64,000 bases of DNA from Actinoplanes xinjiangensis (GTDB lineage Bacteria; Actinomycetota; Actinomycetes; Mycobacteriales; Micromonosporaceae), in the NCBI RefSeq assembly GCF_003148685.1, contig NZ_QGGR01000036.1:24243-88242 (forward strand), written 5' to 3'. Within the stretch, counting starts at the first letter, position 1. Each line of letters begins with the position of its first letter. Below the pieces are notes generated by a model. That model did not search any database. It was not told the DNA's origin and saw nothing but the letters and a program-made list of their open reading frames with translations. This document shows positions 53,719-62,511 of this stretch, piece after piece. The position numbers were made by a program, and so were the translations under genes.

Positions 53719-56700
53719 ATGAGAGCCTGGAAAGTCCCGATCCTCGCCGTGATCCTCGCCGCGACACCCGCGACCCCCGTGCTGGCCGCCGACCTTCCGG
53801 CGCCGGTGCTGGCCTACGAGTTCGACGACGGCACCGTCACCGACAGTTCCGGTAACGGCCTCCACGGCACCCTGGTCAACGCCGCCACCGCGGTCTTCGC
53901 CGACGGCGCCCTGCACCTGCCCGGCGGCGCCCCCACCTCGAACGGCGCCTACGTCACCATCCCCCGCGGAGCCCTCGAAGGCCGCACCGACCTGACCGTC
54001 TCGGCCCGCGTCCGATGGGACGGGACGACCGCACCCTGGCAGTGGATCTACGCGCTCGGCAAGGACAACAGCCGTTACCTGTTCACCACGCCCTACAACG
54101 GTGACGGCAGGCTGCGCACCGCCGTCACCACGGGCGGCGGCGGCGCGGAGGCACAGGTCACCGGCTCGGCGGCACTGCCCGCCGACGCCTGGAAGACGCT
54201 CACCGTCACCCTCGGCGGGGGACGGCTCACCACGTACCTCGACGGGGTGGCCGTATCGCAGGCGACGACGGCCCTGACCGCCGCCGACCTCCTGGACGCC
54301 GGGACCACGTCGGCGGGTTTCCTCGGCAGGTCGTTCTATCCCGACCCGCTCTTCGACGGGGCGATCGACTCGTTCCGCGTCTACGGCGCCGCGCTGACCG
54401 CCGAGCAGGTCGTCACGGAGTCCGGCGTCACCCCGCCGATGGTCACCGGCATCACCGCGACGGCCTTCGACGTGCGCACCACGACCGGGACGGCGCCGGC
54501 ACTGCCGGCCACGGTCAACGGCAGCTTCACCGACGGGTACGACCGGAGCGTCCCGATCGTCTGGGCGGCGGTCGACCCCGCCCGGTACGCACAGCGCGGC
54601 ACCTTCACGGTGCCCGGGACCGCGGCCGGCCGGGCCGTGACCGCCACCGTGACGGTGATCCGGGAGGGCGAGCTGGTCGTCGACCTGGCGAAGTCGACCG
54701 GCGCGTTCCACGGCGGAGCATCCGGCACCCTCTACGGCCTGTACGGCGACGGCGTGCCCACCAACAACCTGATCGAGGGCATGCGGCTGCGGACCGTCTC
54801 GACCAAGGCGCAGGACGGCCCGCAGCATCCCGGCGCCGACGCCCTCGAAGTCGTGAAACCGCTGGCCGACAGCACCGGCGGCGACACCTACATCTACATG
54901 ACCGACATCCACCGCGGCTTCCCCTACCAGTGGCCGGGCGGCACCGGTGAGGAGAAGCTGAACCTCTTCAAGGACAAGATCGCCAAGCAGGTCGACCAGG
55001 TCCTCACCCTCGCGCCGGAGTATCAGGACAACGTCGTCTTCGTGCCGTTCAACGAGCCCGAGGGCAACATGTTCGGCACCGGCGAGTGGAGTTACGACGG
55101 GGTCAGCTGGCTCAGCGACCCGGCCGACTACTTCCGGGCCTGGGACGACGTCTACGCCCTGATCAAGGGGAAGATGCCCACCGCGCGGATCGCCGGGCCC
55201 AACACCAGCATCCTGTTCGACCAGGTCAAGGGCTTCCTCACGCACACGGTCGCGGCCGGCACCGTGCCCGACGTGATCACCTGGCACGAGCTGAGCCACC
55301 CGGAGGCGGTCCGCGACAGCGTCGCGAAGTACCGGACGTGGGAGAGGGAGATCATCGGCCGGGAACTGCCGATCAACATCAACGAGTACGCCTTCAACTA
55401 CCACACCAGTGTGCCCGGCCAGATGATCCAGTGGATCTCGGCGATCGAGGAGTCCAAGGTCGACGCCGACATCGCGTACTGGAACATCGACGGCAACCTG
55501 TCCGACTCGGCGGTGCAGGCCAACCGCGGCAACGGGCAGTGGTGGCTGTACAACGCCTACGGCAGCATGACCGGCGACACCGTGCACGTCACCCCGCCGT
55601 ACCCGGGCCGGAACTACACGCTCCAGGGCGTCGCCTCGCTCGACAGGAGCAGGAAGCAGGCGCGGGCCATCGTCGGCGGGGCGACCGGCGCCGGCTACAT
55701 CCGGTTCGACAACGTGCCGAAGACCTTCGGGAAGAACGTGCACGCGTGGATCCGGGAGATCCCGTGGACCGGGCAGGTCGGCGACTCGGCCCCGCCACGG
55801 CTGATCGCCGAGAAGGAGTTCAAGGTCGTCGACGGGTCGGTCGCGGTCGAGTTCGACGAGCTGATCGAGTCGTCGGCGTACGAGATCGTGCTGGGCCCGG
55901 GCAGCAGGACCGCCGTGGGGCAGCCGCCCACCCGGTGGCAGGGGTCGTTCGAGGCCGAGGAGGCGAAGTACACCGGGAGCGGCTACAGCCGGAACGGCCC
56001 GGAGGGCTCGCCGTCGGACGTGTCGAAGTTCTACACCTCGGGCGGCTTCAACGTCGGTGGCCTGCGCACCGGCAGTGACGGCGTCCTCGACTTCACCGTC
56101 GACGTGCCCGCCGACGGCACCTACGACCTGAGCGTCTTCGCCAACTCGCTCAACACCTACGACGCGGTCCGGGAACAGGGGCCGACGAACGTGTTCCTGC
56201 GCGTCGACGGCGCCGCCGAACAGGAGCTGTTCCTGCCGCCGGCCTACAAGTGGGTGGTGTGGGACCACGCCGACACCACGGTCAGGCTGACCAAGGGCAC
56301 CCACACCCTCGCGCTGGCCGCGAGAAGCCTCGACGGCACCAAGGCCACCAGGGGCGACGCGATCATCGACCGGATCACCCTGGCCCTGCCGAACCCGGCC
56401 GCCGCCACCGACGTCTACGAGGCCGAACTGTCCGACCTGAAGGGCGCCCGTTCCGTCGCGGGCGGCGCCGAACTCGGCCGGCACGGCAGCGCCACGTTCT
56501 GGGTCTACTCGAAGGCCGACGCGTCCGCGATCGTGGAGGCCGTCGGCGACCGTGACCTGCGGATCACGGTCAACGGGATCGCGGTCGGCGGCCGGAAGGC
56601 GGCGGTGTCGCTGTCCGGCGGCGTCAACAAGGTCGTCGTCACCGGCAGGTCCGCGACGATCGACCGGCTCACCGTCCGTCAGGGCGCCGGGGCGCTGCCG

Positions 56701-57183
56701 TCGGTCTCCTACGAGGCCGAGGCCGCCACTCCGGCCGGCAGCGCCACGGTCACCGCGAAGTCGCTGGCCAGTGGGGGTGCCGTGGTCACCGGGGTGACCG
56801 GCCCGAACACCCTGACGTTCACCGTCGCGGCCGACCGGCCCGGGACGTACGCGCTGCGGATCCGCTACTCGAACCCGGAGCAGGCGGTCGCCACCCACTA
56901 CAACCCGGACCCGCTGACCCGGCACGCCGACCTCACGATCAACGGCGGTACGGCGAAGCGGGTGCTGTTCCCGCACAGCTTCCACGACAACAACTTCTGG
57001 GAGCTGACCGTGCCGGTGACCCTGAAGCGCGGCCAGAACACGGTCGCCTTCTCGTCGGCGGAACTGCCGAACTTCGACGGGGTCACGTACGCCTCGGAGA
57101 CCTGGCCGGACGTGCTGCTGCGCTCGCGGTACGCACCGGTGATCGACCGGGTGACGGTCGCGCCGTACAGCGCCCTCCGCTGA
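53719..57183 (+). CDS. Large secreted GH-A glycosidase with LamG and CBM domains
   Basis: A 1154-residue exported protein: signal peptide (about 1-26, AxA before DLPAP), LamG/concanavalin-like domain (about 32-235), an Ig-like Big_4-type domain (about 240-315), a TIM-barrel catalytic domain (about 320-640) and a beta-sandwich after it. Two CBM6/35-like modules begin with EAEEAKYTGSGY (about 745) and YEAEAATPAGSA (about 997). Clan GH-A catalytic glutamates are visible: Glu446 in VPFNEPEGN (acid/base) and Glu556 in INEYAF (nucleophile). The closest type seems GH39-like, but I cannot fix the family. Next to the importer and GH127, it probably releases arabinofuranosyl oligosaccharides from plant polymers. 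Confidence 0.8.
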   Translation: MRAWKVPILAVILAATPATPVLAADLPAPVLAYEFDDGTVTDSSGNGLHGTLVNAATAVFADGALHLPGGAPTSNGAYVTIPRGALEGRTDLTVSARVRWDGTTAPWQWIYALGKDNSRYLFTTPYNGDGRLRTAVTTGGGGAEAQVTGSAALPADAWKTLTVTLGGGRLTTYLDGVAVSQATTALTAADLLDAGTTSAGFLGRSFYPDPLFDGAIDSFRVYGAALTAEQVVTESGVTPPMVTGITATAFDVRTTTGTAPALPATVNGSFTDGYDRSVPIVWAAVDPARYAQRGTFTVPGTAAGRAVTATVTVIREGELVVDLAKSTGAFHGGASGTLYGLYGDGVPTNNLIEGMRLRTVSTKAQDGPQHPGADALEVVKPLADSTGGDTYIYMTDIHRGFPYQWPGGTGEEKLNLFKDKIAKQVDQVLTLAPEYQDNVVFVPFNEPEGNMFGTGEWSYDGVSWLSDPADYFRAWDDVYALIKGKMPTARIAGPNTSILFDQVKGFLTHTVAAGTVPDVITWHELSHPEAVRDSVAKYRTWEREIIGRELPININEYAFNYHTSVPGQMIQWISAIEESKVDADIAYWNIDGNLSDSAVQANRGNGQWWLYNAYGSMTGDTVHVTPPYPGRNYTLQGVASLDRSRKQARAIVGGATGAGYIRFDNVPKTFGKNVHAWIREIPWTGQVGDSAPPRLIAEKEFKVVDGSVAVEFDELIESSAYEIVLGPGSRTAVGQPPTRWQGSFEAEEAKYTGSGYSRNGPEGSPSDVSKFYTSGGFNVGGLRTGSDGVLDFTVDVPADGTYDLSVFANSLNTYDAVREQGPTNVFLRVDGAAEQELFLPPAYKWVVWDHADTTVRLTKGTHTLALAARSLDGTKATRGDAIIDRITLALPNPAAATDVYEAELSDLKGARSVAGGAELGRHGSATFWVYSKADASAIVEAVGDRDLRITVNGIAVGGRKAAVSLSGGVNKVVVTGRSATIDRLTVRQGAGALPSVSYEAEAATPAGSATVTAKSLASGGAVVTGVTGPNTLTFTVAADRPGTYALRIRYSNPEQAVATHYNPDPLTRHADLTINGGTAKRVLFPHSFHDNNFWELTVPVTLKRGQNTVAFSSAELPNFDGVTYASETWPDVLLRSRYAPVIDRVTVAPYSALR

Positions 57184-57190
57184 CCTCGAA

Positions 57191-57222
57191 GGCGGGTCCC
57201 GGCCGCATGGCCGGGACCCGCC
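57191..57222. terminator. Hairpin terminator after the secreted glycosidase
   Basis: A perfect 14-bp GC-rich stem (57191-57204 with 57209-57222) with loop GCAT, seven bases after the stop codon. Confidence 0.75.
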
Positions 57223-57238
57223 GGGGTATCGATCGGGC

Positions 57239-57637
57239 ATGGCTACTCGACGAACGAAGAATCACGAACTGGACGCGGCCGACCGCAACGCGATGCCGGA
57301 CAGCGTGTTCGCGTTCCCGCGGGTGCGCAAAGAGCCGCTCAACGACGCGAGCCACGTCCGCAACGCGATCGCCCGCTTCGACCAGGTCCGCGACGTCAGC
57401 GACACCGAACGCGACGAGGCGTTCCAGCGGATCCGCAAGGCGGCCCGCAAGTTCGGTGTGGAGATGACCGAGACCCGCTGGCAGCAGCTCGGCAAACCGG
57501 CGAAGTCGATGAAGTCGTCGGACAAGCCCCGGGACACCGCGAGCAAGGCCGAGCTGTACGCCCAGGCGAAGAAGCAGAACATCACCGGCCGGTCGGCCAT
57601 GACGAAGGCGGAGCTTCTCAGCGCCCTCCGGAAGTAA
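57239..57637 (+). CDS. Small basic DUF6582-like protein with SAP/Rho-N-like C terminus
   Basis: A 132-residue basic protein. The first half (FAFPRVRKEPLNDASHVRNA followed by IARFDQVRDVSD) resembles DUF6582 proteins found in phage-derived and actinobacterial loci. The last 30 residues (ASKAELYAQAKKQNI, then SAMTKAELLSALRK) resemble the SAP/Rho N-terminal fold that binds nucleic acid. Function unknown. Its TAA overlaps the operator at 57636. Confidence 0.7.
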   Translation: MATRRTKNHELDAADRNAMPDSVFAFPRVRKEPLNDASHVRNAIARFDQVRDVSDTERDEAFQRIRKAARKFGVEMTETRWQQLGKPAKSMKSSDKPRDTASKAELYAQAKKQNITGRSAMTKAELLSALRK

Positions 57638-57652
57638 CTGGTCCAACCAGTT
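57636..57652. promoter_or_regulatory. GntR/FCD operator
   Basis: AACTGGTCCAACCAGTT is a perfect 7-3-7 inverted repeat of the TGGTnnnACCA type bound by FadR/FCD regulators, 35 bp upstream of the regulator start. Autoregulation of the downstream operon is likely. Confidence 0.75.
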
Positions 57653-57687
57653 GACGGGTTGACGTGATGGCGGGCACACTGCCCGCC

Positions 57688-58419
57688 ATGACGTTCGCAC
57701 CACTCGACCGGCAGTCCGTCTCCGACCAGGTGTTCGGCCGGCTGCGTGACGCCGTCCTCGGCGGCCGCTACGCAGCCGGCGACGCCCTGCCCGGTGAGCG
57801 CGACCTGGCCGCCTCCTTCGGGGTCAACCGGCACGCGATCCGCGAGGCGCTGCGCCGCCTCCAGCAGCTCGGCCTGGTCCGGGTCAGCCAGGGCGGCGCC
57901 ACCCGGGTGCTCGACTGGCGGGCCACCGCCGGCCTCGACCTGGCCATGGCCCTCACCCAGGCCGGTGACGTGCTGCCGGTCCCGACACTGGCCCGCGACA
58001 TGATGGAGATGCGGGCCGGCATCGGTGCCGACGCGGCCCGGCTGTGCGCCCTGCGCGCCACTCCCGAGGCCCGCGCCGCGGTCGCCGGGGCCGTCGAGGA
58101 CTACGCCGCCGCGGTTCCCGACCTCACCGCGATGGGTGTGGCCGACCTGACCGTGTGGCGGCGCATCATCGAGGGCTCCGGCAACGTCGCGTACCTGCTG
58201 GCGTACAACAGCCTCACCGCCGGGGACCTGGCCGTCGGCCACGTGCCGCCGCACCTGCGGGCCGCCGAACTGCTCGACGTCGCCCTCCACCGCCGCCTCG
58301 CCGCCCTGATCACCGACGGCGACGCCACCGGCGCGGAACGGGCGGCCCGGGCCCTGCTCACCCCGGCCGTGCCTGCGCCCGGCCCGGCCGCCTCCGCCGA
58401 GAACGCCGAACGCCGATGA
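57688..58419 (+). CDS. GntR/FadR-type regulator (FCD domain)
   Basis: A 243-residue protein from the ATG at 57688, beginning MTFAPLDRQSVSDQVFGRL; GTG 57664 and ATG 57667 are in frame but sit in a GGCGGGC inverted repeat. GntR wHTH: GERDLAASFGVNRHAIREAL, then RRLQQLGLVRVSQGGATRV. A FCD ligand-binding domain follows (MMEMRAGIGADAARLCALRA). It overlaps the next gene by ATGA and probably controls this operon through the operator just upstream. Confidence 0.9.
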   Translation: MTFAPLDRQSVSDQVFGRLRDAVLGGRYAAGDALPGERDLAASFGVNRHAIREALRRLQQLGLVRVSQGGATRVLDWRATAGLDLAMALTQAGDVLPVPTLARDMMEMRAGIGADAARLCALRATPEARAAVAGAVEDYAAAVPDLTAMGVADLTVWRRIIEGSGNVAYLLAYNSLTAGDLAVGHVPPHLRAAELLDVALHRRLAALITDGDATGAERAARALLTPAVPAPGPAASAENAERR

Positions 58420-59243
58420 TCCCCGCCGTCCTCTACGCCGTCCCGGCGTTCCTGCTGCTGATCGTCATGGAGTTCCTGTCGTTCCGGTTCCTGCCCGACG
58501 ACGAGGAACGCGGGTACGAAGCGCGCGACACCGCCACCAGCCTGTCCATGGGCCTGGGCAGCCAGATCATCGGCGTGCCGTGGAAACTGGTCACCGCCGT
58601 CGTGTTCGCCGGCCTCTACGTGATCAGCCCGTTCCAGCTGGACCCGCACGACTGGTGGGTGTGGGTGCTGCTGTTCTTCGCCGACGACCTCGCCTACTAC
58701 TGGTTCCACCGGCTGCACCACGAGGTACGGGTGCTGTGGGCCAGTCACGTGGTGCACCACTCCAGCCGGTTCTTCAACCTGTCGACCGCGCTGCGGCAGA
58801 CCTGGACCCCGATGACGGCCCTGCCGTTCTGGCTCGGGCTCGCCGCCCTCGGCTTCCCGCCCTGGATGATCTTCCTTCAGCAGTCGATCAGCCTCGGCTA
58901 CCAGTTCTTCCTGCACACCGAGCGGGTCGACCGGATGTGGCGGCCGATCGAATGGTTCTTCAACACCCCATCCCATCACCGGGTGCACCACGGCTCCAAC
59001 GACCCCTATCTCGACCGCAACTACGGCGGCGTCCTGATCGTCTGGGACCGGCTGTTCGGCAGCTTCGAACCCGAGGGTGAGAAGGTCGCCTACGGGCTGA
59101 CCAGCAACCTCCAGACGTACAACCCGCTCCGGGTGGCCACCCACGAGTATGCGGCGATCTGGCGGGACCTGCGCGGGGCGACGACCTGGCGGGACCGGGC
59201 CGGCTACCTGTTCGGGCGGCCCGGCTGGCAGCCCGCGCCATGA
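58416..59243 (+). CDS. Fatty acid hydroxylase/sterol desaturase family membrane protein
   Basis: A 275-residue membrane di-iron enzyme. Histidine boxes are complete: YWFHRLHHEVRVLW, SHVVHHSS, and TPSHHRVHHGSN, with FFLHTERVDRMW between. Four hydrophobic spans flank them. The family includes C-5 sterol desaturases, alkane hydroxylases and alkylglycerol monooxygenase. ATGA overlap at both ends places it between a GntR regulator and a YhhN protein. Confidence 0.88.
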   Translation: MIPAVLYAVPAFLLLIVMEFLSFRFLPDDEERGYEARDTATSLSMGLGSQIIGVPWKLVTAVVFAGLYVISPFQLDPHDWWVWVLLFFADDLAYYWFHRLHHEVRVLWASHVVHHSSRFFNLSTALRQTWTPMTALPFWLGLAALGFPPWMIFLQQSISLGYQFFLHTERVDRMWRPIEWFFNTPSHHRVHHGSNDPYLDRNYGGVLIVWDRLFGSFEPEGEKVAYGLTSNLQTYNPLRVATHEYAAIWRDLRGATTWRDRAGYLFGRPGWQPAP

Positions 59244-59827
59244 TCCTCCGGATCTTCACGGTGGTCGCGGCGATCGAGATCGTCGCCGTGGCCGCGGACT
59301 GGACGGTCGTGCAGTGGCTGACGAAACCACTGCTCGGGCCGCTGCTGATCCTCTACCTGCTGCGGCGGGGGCGACGCGACCTCGTCACCGTGGCGCTCGG
59401 ATTCGCCACCGCCGGCGACATCGCCCTGCTGGTGCCGGGACAGGTCGCGTTCCTGGCCGGGATGGGATTCTTCCTCGGGGCTCAGCTCTGCCTCATCACG
59501 GCGTTCCGTCCCCTGCCCCGGCCCTTCGTGGCGGCGTACGGGCTGCTCTGGGCACTGGCCAACCTCCTGCTGTGGGAGCGGTTGGGTGCCCTGGCCGTAC
59601 CCGTGCTGATCTGCAGCCTCGCGCTGACCATGATGGCCGCGGCAGCAGCCGGCATCTCCCGGCGTGTCGCCCTCGGCGGTCTGCTCTTCCTGATCTCCGA
59701 CCTGCTGATCGGCCTCGGCGCGGCGGGCCTGCGGCCGCCCGCACACGGGGTTCTGGTGATGACCACCTACGCCGCCGCCCTCGCCCTGATCACCACCGGA
59801 TGGGTGCGCGCGACCCGGCCGGCCTGA
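59240..59827 (+). CDS. YhhN-family (TMEM86-like) lysoplasmalogenase
   Basis: A 195-residue polytopic membrane protein with about seven helices. YhhN signatures are WLTKPLLGPLLILYLL, ATAGDIALLVPG and LGGLLFLISDLLIGLG (paired Asp residues). Family members cleave the vinyl-ether bond of lysoplasmalogen. The start overlaps the upstream stop as ATGA. Confidence 0.85.
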   Translation: MILRIFTVVAAIEIVAVAADWTVVQWLTKPLLGPLLILYLLRRGRRDLVTVALGFATAGDIALLVPGQVAFLAGMGFFLGAQLCLITAFRPLPRPFVAAYGLLWALANLLLWERLGALAVPVLICSLALTMMAAAAAGISRRVALGGLLFLISDLLIGLGAAGLRPPAHGVLVMTTYAAALALITTGWVRATRPA

Positions 59828-59838
59828 CATCCGGGGTG

Positions 59839-59911
59839 CGGGCCCTGCCGGATTCGAACCGGCGTCCTTCGGCTGTGCAGGCCGACGCGACGACCTCTGC
59901 GCTACGAGCCC
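59839..59911 (-). tRNA. tRNA-Cys(GCA), atypical
   Basis: The minus strand folds as a cloverleaf: acceptor GGGCTCG/AGGGCCC with a G7-A66 mismatch, D-stem GCGC/TCGC, anticodon stem TCGGC/GCCGA around CTGCACA (anticodon GCA), variable loop AGGAC, T-arm GCCGG-TTCGAAT-CCGGC. The discriminator base is G73 rather than the U73 typical of tRNA-Cys. No CCA is encoded. The 5' end overlaps the stop of the adjacent ankyrin-like gene. Confidence 0.75.
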
Positions 59912-61068
59912 GCACCAGCCGTGATCATAGCGGCGAGTTCTCTCAGGACGGTCGCCCGGTCACGCATCCGCTCGTCGCCCGAACGGTCCGCGGCGTGCGC
60001 GGCCTGCGCGGCCAGCATCCGCAGCCGGGGCACGTGCTCCCGCACCTCCGCCGACGACGGCAGGTGCGCCGCCACCAGCCGCAGCACCTCCGGATCGTCG
60101 TTGTCGATCGCCCCGCCGACCGCGTCCGCCGTGACGACCGCACCCCGGTCCAGCAGCACCCGCGCCATCCCGGCGGTGACCGCGTGGGCGCCGGTCCGCA
60201 GCGTGTTCGTCACCGGAACCTTCCGCCCCAGCAGTCCCTCGACCGCCTCCAGACGCCGGTTGACCAGGGCGATGTCGATAGCGGTGAGACCGCCGCGAAC
60301 CGGCTCGGCCAGATCGCAGCCGGCCGCGGCCAGGCGCTCCAGCAGGTCGGCGTCACCGGCCGACGCGGCCCGGTCCAGGGCCAGCCGCCGCAACCGCGGC
60401 TCCCCCGCGAGCGTCCCCGCGGCCAGCGCCGGCCGCCAGTCCAGAACGGTCCCGCGCACCAGGTCCCGGAGCTTCCGGGCGACCACCGGTTCCTCCTCGG
60501 CCAGCTCGTCGATCGCGTCCCGCAGCTCGGCTCCCGCGTCGGCGTCGTCGGCCACCCACGGATCGTCCTCCAGGGCCAGCTGCCCGAACAGCGCCCGCGC
60601 ATCCCCCGCGAGCCCGGCCGCCCGATCGCCCTCGGTCAGCTCCCACCCCGGCGGCAGCCCCTGCTGCCAGTAGACGACCCGGCCGTGCCCCGGGCCCTCC
60701 GCGGTGTCCACATAGAGCCGGTCCAGATACTCGAACCCACCGAACGGCAGAAACCGCAGCGGCCCGGAATCCGTCTCGTGATCGATCCAGCCCCACAGGT
60801 CGAGGTAGCCGTCCGAACCGGGCCCGAACAGCTCCGTGAACGAGAGCTGCCCGTCCAGCTGGTAGTCGATGCGCCCACCGAAACTCGTACGCCACAACGC
60901 GACGAGCGCCTCCGGCAGCGGGCCGGCACACCGCGCCGCCACCGCCTCGAGGACCTCGTCGCCGGCCGGCGGCTGCGCCCCGAGAATCAGCCGGTCCGCG
61001 AAAACGGCGATCCCGGCCCCGGCGGCGATCCGCCGATCCTCTGCATCGAGCAGCGTCGCTGCACTCAT
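59902..61068 (-). CDS. SMI1/KNR4-like and ankyrin-repeat-like protein
   Basis: A 388-residue protein from the ATG at 61068. The N-terminal part (LPEALVALWRTSFGGRIDYQ, YLDLWGWIDHET) looks like a SMI1/KNR4-type domain. The C-terminal half holds degenerate ankyrin-like repeats (LRRLALDRAASAGDADLLER, LTAIDIALVNRRLEAVEGL). Such proteins often act as immunity or interaction modules. The TAG stop lies inside the neighbouring tRNA gene (10-nt overlap on the same strand). Confidence 0.65.
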   Translation of the reverse strand: MSAATLLDAEDRRIAAGAGIAVFADRLILGAQPPAGDEVLEAVAARCAGPLPEALVALWRTSFGGRIDYQLDGQLSFTELFGPGSDGYLDLWGWIDHETDSGPLRFLPFGGFEYLDRLYVDTAEGPGHGRVVYWQQGLPPGWELTEGDRAAGLAGDARALFGQLALEDDPWVADDADAGAELRDAIDELAEEEPVVARKLRDLVRGTVLDWRPALAAGTLAGEPRLRRLALDRAASAGDADLLERLAAAGCDLAEPVRGGLTAIDIALVNRRLEAVEGLLGRKVPVTNTLRTGAHAVTAGMARVLLDRGAVVTADAVGGAIDNDDPEVLRLVAAHLPSSAEVREHVPRLRMLAAQAAHAADRSGDERMRDRATVLRELAAMITAGAGS

Positions 61069-61307
61069 GGGCTCACCATAGCCAACATCCTTTTCCGGTA
61101 CGGGCCACCCCGCCCCACCGGAACCACGCCGTCCCGGGCCCACCCCGCGACGTCTCCACGGATCCGGGCCCGCGGCGCGGCCTCCGGGCGGAAGCCGCCG
61201 GTCACCGGTGCTACGCGCGGACGACCGCAACCCAGTCGCCGGCGTGCAGGCTCCCGTGATCCAGATCGGACCACCGCATCACGTTCGGCTATGTGAAGCG
61301 CAATTGA

Positions 61308-61874
61308 TCAGACCTGGTGGCGACGGCGCAGCAGGGACGCCACCTCGATCTCGAACGGGAACGGCTCGTCGATCGTGAAGGTCTGGCCGGGCACCGCGAC
61401 CCGCACCGGTTCGTAGTGGTCGCCGGCCAGTCGTTGCAGGTGCAGTTCCACCGAGTCCGGTGGCTGTTCCACCCGTAGGTACCACCCGATTCCGGCCGCC
61501 GCGTACAACTGTGGCTTCAGCAGCCGATCCGTTCCGGCGTTACTCGGCGAGACCACCTCGACGACGAGCACGGCCTCCGCGGCCTCGACCGTCGTCCCGA
61601 TGTCGTCGGTATCCGCGACGACGATGTCGGGCTGCAGGATCCGGCTGTTCGCCAGCCGGAGATTGACGTCCTGCAGCACCAGCAGTCCCGACCGTTCAGC
61701 TGCGGCGTAGAGCCCCATGGTGAGCAGGAAGGCGATGTGCTGATGCCGCTTGCTCGGGGCAGGGCTCACCCACAGGCTCCCATCGATCAACTCGATCCGA
61801 TTCGAGGTCTCGCCGAGCGCGAAGTATTCGTCCTCGCTCCACGGCTCCGGGTGCTCCAGCACTGCCACGCTCAT
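61308..61874 (-). CDS. Uma2-family (DUF820) PD-(D/E)xK protein
   Basis: A 188-residue protein of the Uma2 family common in actinobacteria and cyanobacteria. Signature residues: NRIELIDGSLWVSPAPS, Asp in LQPDIVVADT, Glu in VLVVEVVSPSNA and Lys in LLKPQLYAAAGIGWYLRV, the restriction-endonuclease-like fold set. Biological role unknown. Confidence 0.9.
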   Translation of the reverse strand: MSVAVLEHPEPWSEDEYFALGETSNRIELIDGSLWVSPAPSKRHQHIAFLLTMGLYAAAERSGLLVLQDVNLRLANSRILQPDIVVADTDDIGTTVEAAEAVLVVEVVSPSNAGTDRLLKPQLYAAAGIGWYLRVEQPPDSVELHLQRLAGDHYEPVRVAVPGQTFTIDEPFPFEIEVASLLRRRHQV

Positions 61875-61968
61875 CGGATCGCCTCACCTCTCGGCAGATT
61901 CTGCCCCAAGCGTGCCACGTCACGGCCCGCCCGTGCGGCAGCAACAGACGTCGTCGGCGGAGGCGGGG

Positions 61969-62322
61969 TCAGTGGGCCAGGAGGGTGGGGATCAGGGCCA
62001 GGACGGCGGGGACGGTCTGGACGTAGATGATGCGGCGGCTGGCGGTCACGGCACCGACGATGCCGGCGACGGCCACGCAGATCAGGAAGAAGACGATGGC
62101 GGCGAAACCTCCGCCGAGCAGGCCCCAGATCAGGCCGGCGGCGAGGAAGCCGTTGTACAGGCCCTGGTTGAGGCCCAGCACCTTGGTCTGCTCGGCGAAC
62201 TCGGGGGTGAGACCGAACGCCTTGCGGCCCTGCGGCTTCGTCCAGAGGAACATCTCCAGGACCGCGATGTAGACGTGGATCAGTGCCACGATGGCGGCCA
62301 GGACGTTCCCGATGATCAGCAT
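61969..62322 (-). CDS. DUF1304 membrane protein
   Basis: A 117-residue protein with four hydrophobic segments and the DUF1304 segments IHVYIAVLEMFLWTKPQGRK and VLGLNQGLYNGFLAAGLIWG. Function unknown; monocistronic. Confidence 0.88.
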   Translation of the reverse strand: MLIIGNVLAAIVALIHVYIAVLEMFLWTKPQGRKAFGLTPEFAEQTKVLGLNQGLYNGFLAAGLIWGLLGGGFAAIVFFLICVAVAGIVGAVTASRRIIYVQTVPAVLALIPTLLAH

Positions 62323-62511
62323 GGTGGGGAGACTACCTGCCCGGTGACCACCGCATTCGGCCCGCAGCGGGCGCTGCGGTCCGGGTCACGGACCACGTCG
62401 GCGGGTGGCTCACGGGACGGCTCGATTGCGGTCGGGGGCCCATGGCCGTACCGGAATGCGGTGGGGAACCTGGGACCGGGGAACCGGAAGCCGGCCGGCC
62501 GCGGTGACGGA

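Noticed and set aside
53695..57240. 1181-residue minus-strand open frame opposite the secreted glycosidase
   Set aside because: Composition is Val/Gly/Arg-rich without domains; the plus strand has a signal peptide and catalytic motifs.
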